A stretch of DNA of 64,000 bases. It comes from Biomphalaria glabrata. Lineage: Eukaryota > Mollusca > Gastropoda > Planorbidae. Both the position numbers and the translations under genes were made by a program. Positions 12,701-21,100 of this stretch are shown here, one piece after another. The stretch lies in the NCBI RefSeq assembly GCF_947242115.1, contig NC_074715.1, positions 48,882,086-48,946,085 of the forward strand. Reading direction: 5' to 3'. Position 1 is the stretch's first letter, and the number at the start of each line of letters is the position of its first letter. The notes beneath the pieces were generated by a model. That model worked only from the letters and a program-made list of their open reading frames with translations. It was not told where the DNA came from and did not search any database.

Positions 12701-13180
12701 GAAAGTATTCAAGGCAGGATCATTTTCTTCAACAGAAATAATTGTGAAAGTGTAAGTCTTGTCACTGGACTCAATATTTATGTCTCTCTCTTACACTATG
12801 GGGATGACAGATCTACTAATAGCGTAGGCATTCGTTGCTTCATTGGCATTGGGGGTGAGATAGAGGTTGCTGGTGTTAATTTACCAGACAGTATAGACAA
12901 TTTTGGACAAGCTGCAAGAGTTACCCCAACCCCTACAAACTGCTATCGTTTTAAAATTGTTAACGAAGGAGCAAAAATTATTTTCTGGGTGACTTCCCTC
13001 CACGATTGTACAACTTTAGAAAGTGTGTCAGAACCTGAGCCCTTGACCCCTCTGTTAACAGTTCCCATTCCTGCTGACGTGTTTAGTAGAGCGCCATATC
13101 TGTTTAGTTTAAAAATGGAAGATGTCAGATGTCAGGTTCTTATCGATGAATTGAGAGTTAATAAGGAACTCAAATTTTAA
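776..13180 (+). CDS. menorin/FAM151-family membrane protein, tandem copy 1 (6 exons)
   Basis: Exons 776-1034, 3620-3718, 5802-6025, 7087-7202, 9451-9583 and 12305-13180 join with GT-AG introns in phases 1,1,0,2,0 to 568 residues. Residues about 43-60 form a hydrophobic signal anchor after a basic segment, predicting a type II membrane protein. Exons 2-6 match the menorin (FAM151) family, a GDPD-like barrel fold: ITLKEWLLEV, PVWIHADVLQGPFGEKP, LSFGWTTGSH and YSWDTVWDML correspond to the WINADILPGP and SLGWTTG blocks of vertebrate FAM151. The last 170 or so residues (GRIIFFNR, GIRCFIGIGGEIEVAGVN, WVTSLHDC) form a beta-rich extension of unknown role. C. elegans MNR-1 of this family guides dendrite branching; function here is unknown. 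The first ATG in frame (776) aligns with the start of copy 2. Introns are packed with transposon fragments. Confidence 0.88.
1360..1644 (+). mobile_element. SINE-A, full-length copy
   Basis: A tRNA-like head contains an A-box-like TGGCTGAGCGGTAA and a B-box-like GGTTTGAATCC, followed by the shared body (GGCCACATGACA-type word, CATCATCTGCCC) and an AACTTTACTTTTTT tail. The flanking 12-bp duplications ACACTACCGCAA (1348-1359) and ACACTACAGCAA (1645-1656) differ at one base. Confidence 0.85.
1750..2147 (+). mobile_element. LINE-A 3' end, RT C-terminus plus tail
   Basis: It begins ACAAACGAATATTCACATTTG (the TNEYSHL region of the RT) and runs through the region encoding the Tyr/Ser/Phe/Phe-Pro block to the ATGCATGAC 3' UTR and TATTATATAAGATAAG tail. 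The frame has several breaks, so it is a dead copy. Confidence 0.8.
2522..3073. mobile_element. non-autonomous hAT element, 552 bp
   Basis: It starts CAGGGCCC and ends GGTCCTG, inverted termini with one mismatch, and is flanked by perfect 8-bp target duplications ATAATTTA at 2514-2521 and 3074-3081. The 8-bp duplication with CAGGG ends is diagnostic of hAT elements. No transposase frame was seen inside. It lies in intron 1 of the first menorin-like gene. Confidence 0.85.
3866..4079 (+). mobile_element. SINE-A copy with 14-bp target duplication
   Basis: The head GTGGCTGAATGGTTAAGG and B-box-like GGGTTCGAATC are followed by the SINE-A body. Perfect duplications ACTTTGTCAGAATG lie at 3852-3865 and 4080-4093. 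Confidence 0.85.
4858..5090. repeat. dispersed repeat with TAA run and GCGCT words
   Basis: A (TAA)n run is followed by TTATAAAGCGCTGTTAACAA, CAAGGCGCTG and a body related to 50228-50760. It resembles the body of a retroposon family, but no coding part is visible. Just upstream, 4800-4845 is an (AT)n run. Confidence 0.45.
5091..5251 (+). repeat. copy of 3988-4141 (SINE-A tail plus unique flank)
   Basis: This segment repeats 3988-4141, including the 3' half of the SINE, its right target duplication and about 45 bp of flank (ending CTCTAACCATGA). It carries an extra internal tandem copy of a roughly 34-bp piece (ACACTCACAGAAACAGATAA). Because unique flank is included, it is a local DNA duplication rather than a second SINE insertion. 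Confidence 0.8.
6284..6420 (+). mobile_element. SINE-B copy
   Basis: ACTTGAACTTGGCTTGGCTA, GAAGGGGGCTTG and GAGTTGTATTTACTGAGC match the reverse complement of the copy at 16274-16522. The tRNA-like head is partly lost. Confidence 0.6.
6421..6730. mobile_element. GC-rich transposon-like remnants around an AT core
   Basis: G- and C-runs with GGGGGGCATCGCCCC on one side and GGGGGGCAATCGCCCC on the other flank an AT-rich core, ending CCTCCGGATCTGCCAGTG. This resembles one or two decayed DNA transposons. Target duplications were not identified. Confidence 0.3.
7803..8692. mobile_element. non-autonomous hAT element inside LINE-A
   Basis: Termini CAGTGTTTCCCAAACTTT and its inverse (TTTGGGAAACACTG) are flanked by 8-bp duplications CTCTAGAC (7795-7802) and CTCTGGAC (8693-8700), one mismatch. 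A shorter relative lies at 28562-29050. The section about 8245-8635 is absent from that relative and contains an about 82-bp repeat (CCCAAATGGTTTAGTAACTG and variants). Confidence 0.85.
8886..9128. mobile_element. 243-bp MITE with TTAA target duplication
   Basis: Perfect 12-bp inverted termini CTCTTTCTCTCC / GGAGAGAAAGAG are flanked by TTAA on both sides (8882-8885, 9129-9132). TTAA duplications are the hallmark of piggyBac-type transposition. The related LINE copy at about 10497-10510 has the empty site TTTTAATAAACCC with a single TTAA. A deleted relative lies at 45948-46020. Confidence 0.85.
9155..9214 (-). mobile_element. LINE-A 3' tail inserted in LINE-A
   Basis: TTATCTTATCTTATATAATA and GACGTTACTTCAAAAAAGAA are the terminal words of LINE-A, placed in the middle of another copy's RT region. 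Only about 60 bp is retained, as expected for 5'-truncated retroposition. Confidence 0.6.
9723..9784 (+). mobile_element. LINE-A 3' tail, plus orientation
   Basis: ACTGCATGACGCATAGGACG through TATTATATAAGAT is the LINE-A 3' UTR and tail. It meets the tail of the next, oppositely oriented copy, giving a tail-to-tail arrangement. Confidence 0.65.
9788..10680 (-). mobile_element. LINE-A, longest copy of the RT C-terminal region
   Basis: On the minus strand it encodes an RT thumb and C-terminus. From 10680 the frame gives a PHIDETTKK-like stretch, then LVRPIIEYA-like sequence as in the copy at 37350-37605, then TNEYSHLIRVTSLVKSLNLE and TNLYKCSFFPSAIRAWTGLP, an R.N.Y..SFFP..I..WN.LP signature of CR1/Jockey-type LINEs. 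An open stretch of about 120 codons remains at 9825-10187. It is interrupted by another LINE-A copy at 10328-10492. Confidence 0.8.
10328..10492 (-). mobile_element. LINE-A 3' end nested in another LINE-A
   Basis: A second LINE-A tail (TATAATACAGACG through CACTAGGGAAG) interrupts the word GTAGAAAT/AATTTCTTTTAAT of the surrounding copy. Flanking AAT-type bases fit a very short target duplication. Confidence 0.7.
10727..10948 (-). mobile_element. SINE-A, full length
   Basis: Minus-strand head GATGTTGGCTCAGTGGTAAA and B-box-like GTTTCGAACTC are followed by the family body. Target duplications AGTCTTGGTAAT (10715-10726) and AGTCCTGGTAAT (10949-10960) differ at one base. Confidence 0.85.
11072..11572 (+). 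mobile_element. solo-LTR-like fossil (LTR retrotransposon)
   Basis: The 501-bp block begins TGTTAT and ends ATAACA, the short inverted TG...CA ends of LTRs. It has a TATA-like CCTATATAAGAG near 11292 and is flanked by ATAC and GTAC, a 4-bp duplication with one difference. No internal retroviral-like region was seen on either side, so a solo LTR is the simplest reading. The family (Gypsy-type suggested by a 4-bp duplication) is not certain, and the altered duplication implies it is not very recent. Confidence 0.5.
11690..11900 (+). mobile_element. SINE-A body fragment joined to a SINE-D-like fragment
   Basis: AGCAGTTGGTCATTGTGCTG and GGCCACATGACTC belong to the SINE-A body. From about 11768, GGCTGCCTGGTCATTC and the tail TTCTGAAGGAACATCTGAAA match the tRNA-like element at 38285-38440. 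A minus-oriented fragment of the latter type may also lie at 12030-12110. Confidence 0.5.
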
Positions 13181-14034
13181 TTTTGTAATGAAAATGTGCT
13201 TTTTGATTCTATCGCTGTGGTGGGTTTTTTAAAGCGACTTTTATCATAGAAATGTATCTATTGCTCTTAAATAGTAGCATATGTAGAAATCACGCAAGTT
13301 CACAGCAAAGGTATTGAATTTTTGTTTCACGCCAATTTTAAAATTTCACCTTTTTATGTTTCATATAGCAGTACAGGTATATGGATTTTATTTTTGTAGT
13401 TTTAAGCAGGTTTTCTGATTTTTTTTGTTGTTGTTGCTTTTTATTTTTTGGAGCTGTCCAATATTCACTTGCCTTCTGAAATTTACTGCATGTAAAGGGA
13501 AAAAAGTATCCCTCTAAAAATTGGGCACGATATGGCCCAAATTGTGGCTGGTGTGCCAGAAATCCAAAATCCAAATCCCTCTTTAAAAAAAAGAAAATCA
13601 TAATACCTGATACAGTTGATCAATTATTTGCATAATATTTATTCGTATGATCCGTGTCACAGTATCTTTACTATGCATTAGATTTTTATGTATGTTTGAG
13701 TAACATAACAAAATCTTAGACGGACTTAATGATAGAGGTGCACACTTTACATGGATATTATTCAAATGGACATGCATATATACTTTAATTGACATAGATA
13801 TACCTTAGTGGGACATGGATATATATATATATATACTTTTGTGGTGTTTTTTTTTTTAGTATTGAGGGATTTCATTGAATTGTATTAGTCTCTCAATTCA
13901 ACATTACACTTGAGCACAGATAAACCACAAGCTTTACTGCATTCAAGAAGAACATTAAGACCTACATGTTCAAAACATATTGAGATTACAAGTTTGATAT
14001 TTCAAGTTTTGTTGTTAATTTTTATTATGTTCTC
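13181..14034 (+). other. 3' region of menorin-like copy 1
   Basis: AT-rich sequence follows the stop codon with no open frame of interest and an (AT)n run at 13820-13838. The first clear AATAAA (14688-14693) lies beyond a LINE-B fragment, so the true 3' end is not established. Confidence 0.4.
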
Positions 14035-14480
14035 ATTATATGGAAAGACAAAGGCTTAGCCCTCAACACCAAAATCAGACTGATGCATTCCCTAGTCATG
14101 GCCACATTTTTATATGCTTGTGAGTCTTGGACGCTGACTGCAGAGTTAGAGAGGAGGATCCTAGCAATGGAATTGAGATGCTACAGAAGGATCCTAGGTA
14201 TCACAAACCAAGTGATTAGAGACATGGACATGCTATCATAATAAAATGCAAGCTATAAATCTATGGCCATATTACAAGGTCTTCGTGGCCCGCAAAAACC
14301 TTCCTTCAGGGAACAGTACCAAGAAAAAGAAGACAGAGAAAGTGATGGGAAGACAACATAAAAGAATGGACGGGCCTGCCATTGAAAGAGCTTCTAACTA
14401 AGGCAAAAGACAGAGAGGAATGGAAAAAGATGGTCGTCAAATCTTTCATGGTGCCCTAACTGTCCAACAGATTAAGGGAT
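14035..14480 (+). mobile_element. LINE-B (RTE-like) RT C-terminal fragment
   Basis: Plus-strand translation gives KIRLMHSLVMATFLYACESW, LTAELERRILAMELRCYRRI and, after frame breaks, EWTGLPLKELLTKAKDREEW, ending about VPN-stop with an A-rich tail. This is the familiar C-terminus of RTE-type LINE reverse transcriptases. A second copy is at 31689-32165. Confidence 0.8.
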
Positions 14481-15063
14481 AGGAAAAAAAAAGTTTAAAA
14501 AATGTTCTCAAAGCACTCTGAGTTTGCATTATGTTTGTCAATTATTATTGCTATTTTTTAATTATGTACTTAAGTGACACATTTATAAGTTCATTCGAAG
14601 ATGTAAGTCCTTTTAAACTTCATCCAAAGAAAAATAATATAAACCTAAACGTGAGAATGAACTTGAAATTACCTAAGATGAATACAAAATAAATTGAAAG
14701 ATATTAATACAATTCATTGATATTAAAGTAAGCTCATTTTTTATACTGACTGTATGAACTAATCAAAAAATGATATTGATATGTGCCATGATCTTTCTTT
14801 TATAGCATTTCAAAAACACAGGATATATATGATACTTGACTCTTTCTTTGAATTTTCTTTCAAATATTTTTCCCTGCCATCAAGTATGTTTATTTACAAA
14901 ACAACTGATCAAGGTCTCAACTTGAAGCTCTGCTGGTCATCTGCAATGTACATTTTTTTCTCTTTTGTGACCCAGTGTGTTAACCTATATTAATTTAATG
15001 CTGCTCCACAACAGGCCAAGATTTGTAACACTATTCTTTGAGTTGAAAATGTCAATGGATGTT

Positions 15064-15575
15064 TCTCATTTGAAGTCCAGATTTTTAGTAAGAATATGCT
15101 TTTGTTACATGTTATGCTTTAGTTGTGACCATAAGATGGTACCATAGTGCTTAAAAATACTTATATCTATGTGACTGTAGATAAATGACAAGCATTCCAA
15201 AAGTAAAACAGAAAAACTATTGTCAGCCCACAGTCATATACCGGTATAATAAAGCTATAAAAAAGAAAACTCTTTTTTAGAATAAATTTTTATAATGGTT
15301 ACAATCTCAAATTCATGTCTGTTTCAGTTGTTGCAAACAATGTTTGAACTTTTATATATTTTTGTAAATATATAGATCTATCTATAATAAGAGCTTTCAG
15401 AATATATATTATTTTATATATATATTTAAAAATAAATTTTACACATTTTTACAAAGAATATGCTCTTGGTACATTTATGCTTTTGTTGGTATTATAGTAG
15501 TATAGATGGTATTATAGTACTTAAAAATACTTATCTATCACTGTAGATAAATCACAAGCATTCCAAAAAAAGTGA
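15064..15575 (+). repeat. duplicated 3'-flank segment of menorin copy 1
   Basis: Two related segments (about 15085-15205 and 15455-15560) share AGAATATGCTTTTG, CTTAAAAATACTTAT and TGTAGATAAATGACAAGCAT. The same sequence occurs three times in tandem downstream of copy 2 (29405-29575), which marks the end of the large duplication. Confidence 0.7.
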
Positions 15576-15663
15576 AACAACAAACCTAGTGTTAAGGTAC
15601 CGTGTCTATCGAGCTATCATCCTCCCTACATTGCTCATATGCCTCAGAAACGTGGATAGTATA

Positions 15664-16133
15664 TAGGGTGCGTCAAAAAAAATGTATACACACTTTGAAC
15701 TGTCATAGAGAATTTATTTCCTGTTTTACAATGCTAAATTTCTGGAAATGGTAAGCTTAATGTCCAATTGGAAAAATAAATGTGATTGATGTGAGAAATA
15801 TCCAAACTGGTGGCCTTCAGCATCAATACATTGCTGAGTACGAGAGAGTAATGTAAGTGCTAGTAGTGTGCTACGCATTCTGAGGAATGAGATTCAGGCG
15901 GTGTGCGCAGAAATCTCAGTGAAACTTTGGTACGATGTACGGAATCAGTGTTGACTCGTACTCAGCAATGTATTGATGCTGAAGGCCACCAGTTTGGATA
16001 TTTCTCACATCAATCACATTTATTTTTCCAATTGGACATTAAGCTTTCCTTGTCCAGAAATTTAGCATTGTAGAACGGGAAATAAACTCTCTATGACAGT
16101 TCAAAGTGTGTATACACTTTTTGACGCACCCTA
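15664..16133. mobile_element. mariner-type foldback element with arms of about 190 bp
   Basis: It begins TAGGGTGCGTCAAAAAA and ends TTTTTGACGCACCCTA. The arms pair for nearly 200 bp (for example AAATATCCAAACTGGTGGCC with GGCCACCAGTTTGGATATTT), leaving a loop of about 100 bp. Flanking TA dinucleotides fit Tc1/mariner insertion. Each arm read outward encodes QQCIDAEGHQF, the C-terminal signature of mariner-like transposases, so the arms are an inverted duplication of a transposon end. Confidence 0.8.
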
Positions 16134-16273
16134 TATAGAAAATCTGCAAAAAAACTGAACCACTTCCACAGGACCTGAGAACAGGGAAGCGCTCACAAGG
16201 TGGACAAAGAAAACACCCTCAAAGCTTCTCTGAAAGCCTTTAGCATTGATCCAGTCTCACGGCTCCTTACTGA

Positions 16274-16522
16274 GTGTCATTGGATTATTATTATAGCTTT
16301 TTATATAGCGCTACTTTCATGCTTATAGCATGCTCAGAGCGCTTTTGGTCCAATCTCATTTGTGGACCGGTGGGTGGGAGGGGGTATCTAGGAGTTGGTT
16401 TTCCGTGCTGCCTTTGGGCGCTCAGTAAACACAACTCTGCCCGAGTCGGGTGTCGAACCTCGAGCCCCCTTCTAGGTAGCCAAGCCAAGTTCAAGCGCAC
16501 TTGGCCTCACGACCACGCTTAT
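16274..16522 (-). mobile_element. SINE-B, longest copy
   Basis: Minus-strand head GTGGTCGTGAGGCCAAGTGC (A-box-like) and GAGGTTCGACACCC (B-box-like), body GAGTTGTGTTTACTGAGCGC, then TAGCGCTATATAAAAAGC and a (TAA)n tail. It is inserted in LINE-C. Confidence 0.75.
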
Positions 16523-17215
16523 TAAAATAATTAAAGATGCCTTGCTTCACTTGAGCTGGTGTACTACTTTTGATCTCGTATGTCTACTTCATTCAGCACA
16601 GCACAACAAATATTAATAGTAATCACGTAAGACCTTTATCAGCAGACGACATTTATTTCCAATAAAATAACAGTTCACTGGCAATCCCTGCCACAAAGAG
16701 ATACATATTATGCTTCACAAATCCAATGGAATATTCTAAATACACAACTGATACTAAATCACAGAATCAACTACATTATAGACATCCTTACAGCTTAAGA
16801 ACATGGCGACTACTGGCCCTCTAACCATGAGGTTTACTCCCAGAATTCTCGATCAAGTTTCACATTCAAGTGAAACACAACAAAAGTTCTCTACTTCGTG
16901 ATCCCCACTAATTCATGTCACTAACAATGATGAGACATCCGCAGCCACCTGAGAGACAGAAGCACATGATAGAGCATCATGGCGAAGCGCTGTGAAGACT
17001 GGTGCTCAAATTGGTGAGGACAAGAGAACAGCGCTGGCAGAAGAAAAGCGTTATAGACAAAAAGCAAGGCCAATGACACTAGCTCCAGCTGGAAAAGCCT
17101 GCCCAGTGTACAGCCGAACATTCCGGGATCACATAATTAAGTCTCAAACCAGCCACATGAGGAAGCACAAAAAAACAGTGCAAAGCCTAGCTCATAGCCC
17201 CCTGGATATATAATA

Positions 17216-18034
17216 AAGATATAAAAACGAAGGTATGTCTTTTTTTTCTACAAGAAATTATTTATATATATAATTTTGGCTGCTTTGTAACTTGATACCA
17301 GTGTCTGCTGTTGATTGTAGGGTTACAAATAATAGTACTTTGTTTATTTTGGCAAAGGAAATAATTTGATTATCTTGATTTTAGCACAGGAAATAGTTCT
17401 ACATGTTGATATAAATCATGTGTATAGTTTCAAGGGCTGCAATTCAAGGCCTATTAACATATATTTTCCAATACATTATTTTCACGAACTTGTCAAACTA
17501 GAAACATTTTTGGAGTAATTTTATATTTCTTGTTATTATAATTATCTTCACTCACAGACACACTTTTAATACTTACAGTAATCAATAAATAGCCCTGCAA
17601 GAAAAAAAAAGATAAAGGGGCATTTTTTAATCCACTTTCCAAGACGAATTCAGAATTCATATCGCTTCTTTTAAATACTTTTTTCCCAAGTTCCATAAAT
17701 AACAGCCGTAGATAAAAAAATAATATGTGTGTTCTCTGTTCAAATTATACAGGTAACATGTTTTGAACATTAACAAATAAAATAATTATAATATTTCTTC
17801 TTAGAATAACAGAAGTTACCGGTACTTCAAAAGAGACATTATGTAATATGCACGATTTCATGAGAAATGAGTCACTTTCTTTTAAGGGAACCTGTTCGAT
17901 CCTGTCAGATACTATCCTGGTACCTTAAGCTCGCTGCTAGACTTTTTATATTCTTTCTCTTCTCTTAAACTACAAGAGGAAAAATATCTCTCTATAATGT
18001 AAGATAGAAATTTGGACAGTTGGAAAACTAGGTA
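17216..18034. other. intergenic, unremarkable
   Basis: AT-rich sequence between the LINE-C remnant and the second menorin-like gene. I see no open frame or repeat here that I can support. Confidence 0.4.
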
Positions 18035-18170
18035 AGTTGGCAACTGTTGTTCTCAATCAAACTAAAGTTTCGCTTTTTTTCATTTTTTATTGATAGACTA
18101 TCCAGACACTCTATAGATTCGCATAAATAGATCTACTAGATTCTAATAGATATTAGTAATTAGACTGAAA
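18035..18170 (+). promoter_or_regulatory. proximal 5' region of menorin-like copy 2
   Basis: It contains GGCAACTGTTGTTCTC and TAAAGTTTCGCT, matching the 682-720 region of copy 1, and then a clean AT-rich leader up to the ATG. Unlike copy 1, no mobile element abuts it. No TATA box is assigned. Confidence 0.35.
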
Positions 18171-21100
18171 ATGAGTGACAAAAGATTGCTTATTAGCCTT
18201 AATGAACCAGAAGATCCAGATCTATCATTACAGGATGTTAAAACTAAAGCTTATTCAGCACAAAGACAACGATTTAACAAATGGCGAGTAGCATCGATTG
18301 TTGTAACAATGATTACAATCGTAACATTCGCACTGCTTTGCACGTACTGGACCATTAGACCTTCATCTAGATCTATTCATCTTTACGGAAGTAGGTGATT
18401 TTTAACCAAGTTTAAGAGTCTACAACTATATAAGAATCTAATAAGATCTATAACACTATAATTTAGTATATAGAGACAATAGAGTCTAAATACAATATCT
18501 AGATCTGTAATTCAAGTAACTTTGTAACCAGAGATGGTCCATATCATTATTATTAATCATAGGCCTATATCTAATCTAGATTCTAGATTTGATGTACAGG
18601 CTTTAGGTGTCATTTTTGTGTGATTTTTTTTATTTTGACAAACAAAAAATAATTTGAAAACTATATAAATGTGTAAAAAATTTTTATGATAGATTTATAA
18701 AAAAAAATTGCTTTTGTAGTTTTGAATCTATAAATTTAATATATATATATATATTCTTTTTTTATTTTATTAAAAAGCAATCGGATGTTTGCAGTTTTTT
18801 GATGTTGATAATGATGCCAGTAAAATTAGATGGGAACGAGACGTCAACAGTAAACAAGAGATAAAGAATGCAATGAAAAGTAAGTTCAAGAAAAATATTA
18901 TTTGAATATGTTGTCAAGTTTTTAATTTTACAATTGACAGGATTCTACCATCTTTTATCAATATTTTAACAATTTTGTTTTTGAAAGGTATCAAACTTAT
19001 GAGAACTAGTAGGCTTTGTAATTCTATAGTAGCATTTGAATTAGTATTACACCTAGTTTTGCATTATGATCAAACCCAAAACCTTGTGTTGCCATCCCAT
19101 GTCCTTGTCGAGTTGAGAGTCGTCGATGTCTTTTAAAAGCTTCACAGATTGCCATGGTCTCTGCATCAAGACAGCAAACACTACCATGTAGTCCAAAGAT
19201 TTTGTACTGAGCCAGGAAACTAAATGTAGGCTCCATAGTCTTCTAGAGTCTATTGATGCTGGCCCATCAGTATTTATATATATGCTAAAATAGCTCTGGG
19301 CAGGAAACTGTTGTCTATTTTTCAAAGTCAGCATGAATGTCCTAGCTTAGCAGCATTAGGATCCACTAGTTTCAAACAAATGCCTGGGGTCATGGAGTGA
19401 CAACAAAAGGGAAGGCGGTGAAAATATATAAAACAATAGAAACAACACAAGAAACAGAAATTTTACAAAGTTTTAGTGAATTAGATGAATTGCAGAAATG
19501 GGAATCAAGGAGGATTTACTGTGCTACTGGTAGTAAGGTAATTTTATTGTAGCTAGAAAAATCAGACTTATCACCTTCTTATACCAGGTATATGATGACC
19601 ACTTCATAATGGTCAGACAAGAAAAATGCATACTGTTATGACATGATTAGGAATTAGTTATTTGTTTTGGGAATAGGGTAAAGTTTTACTTAGCGACGAT
19701 GACGTAAAGTGGGTTAAAAAGAAGAACGCTCTAAGCGACACTAAAAAGAAGACGCTTCTTGTAGAGTAGTAGACTTGAGTACAATAGATATACGGATTTA
19801 TGGACATAGCTGACATCGGACGATTCCCTTCTTGAGTATTAAATATCTTTATAGAACAATATATCAGCGTCGACTACATATTTGATTGTTTCGGCCTTTC
19901 GCCGGTGTTACTGAAGTAGTTGAGTTCAGCGTTACTTCCACTCAGATCTACACTAGACATATTGCCAAGAATCAACACCGCGCGGAAGCCTTAACAAGAC
20001 ACTAAATAACTAATACATTTTATTGATGAAACTGGACATTCTGGTACTTTTTAAAATGGTTTCTTGCCAAGACAAAAGAGGACAATCATATTGTTCTTCT
20101 TTTGTAACATACAACATCAAGTAGTGTATCAAGTTTGGACAATAATAATAAAAAAACTGATGTCTAAATGAATTGCTGCCAGATGGCCATTTTTTTTTTT
20201 TCAAATATTTTCTTCATCTCAACTTATTGTTTAAAATATTTTACAGTAACTATCTTTGATTTTCTGTGATAGATGATAAAGTGCAGATGATATCTGGTGA
20301 CGTTGTATTGAAGCATCAGCCGATGGAATCAAAAACACAAATTCCAATGATGGGAAAACTTACATCCAATAACAGCGACATCACATTGAAAGAGTGGCTG
20401 CTAGAAGTGAGTAATGGAAAGAAAGGAATCCGACTTCACATTCATTCTCCTGATGCACTGGAGGTCTCTTTTCAACTTTTAAGAGATTTTAATGTAGAGG
20501 TATGTCTGTACATCTATAAACACTTTTATTTAGCTTCATGTGTCCTACAGTCACATAAGGAAAGACTTTTATTTAGCTTCACATGTCCTACAGTCACCAT
20601 AAGGAAACACTTTTATTTAGCTTCATGTGTCCTACAGTCACCATATGGAAACACTTTTATTTAGCTTCACGTGTCCTACAGTCACCATAAGGAAACACTT
20701 TTATTTAGCTTTACGTGTCCTACAGTCACCATAAGGAAACACTTTTATTTAGCTTCATGTGTCCTACAGTCACCATATGGAAACACTTTTATTTAGCTTC
20801 ATGTGTCCTACAGTAGCATAAGGAAACACTTTTATTTAGCTTTACATGTCCTACAGTCACCATAAGGAAACACTTTTATTTAGCTTCATGTGTCCTACAG
20901 TCACCATAAGGAAACACTTTTATTTAGCTTTACATGTCCTACAGTCACCATAAGGAAACACTTTTATTTAGCTTCATGTGTCCTACAGTCACCATAAGGA
21001 AACACTTTTATTTAGCTTCATGTGTCCTACAGTCACCATATGGAAACACTTTTATTTAGCTTCATGTGTCCTACAGTCACCATAAGGAAACACTTTTATT

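Larger units (their letters stand above)
15590..17215 (+). mobile_element. LINE-C fragment with C-terminal zinc finger, interrupted
   Basis: A plus-strand piece (RVYRAIILPTLL at 15605) ends at a foldback element, resumes at 16134 with SAKKLNHFH and KENTLKASLKAFSIDP, is split again by SINE-B, and ends at 16992-17170 with KTGAQIGEDKRTALAEEKRY and a degenerate C2H2-like CPVYSRTF...HMRKH. A Cys/His finger after the RT is seen in several invertebrate LINE families. Bases 16525-16915 within it are unexplained. Confidence 0.65.
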
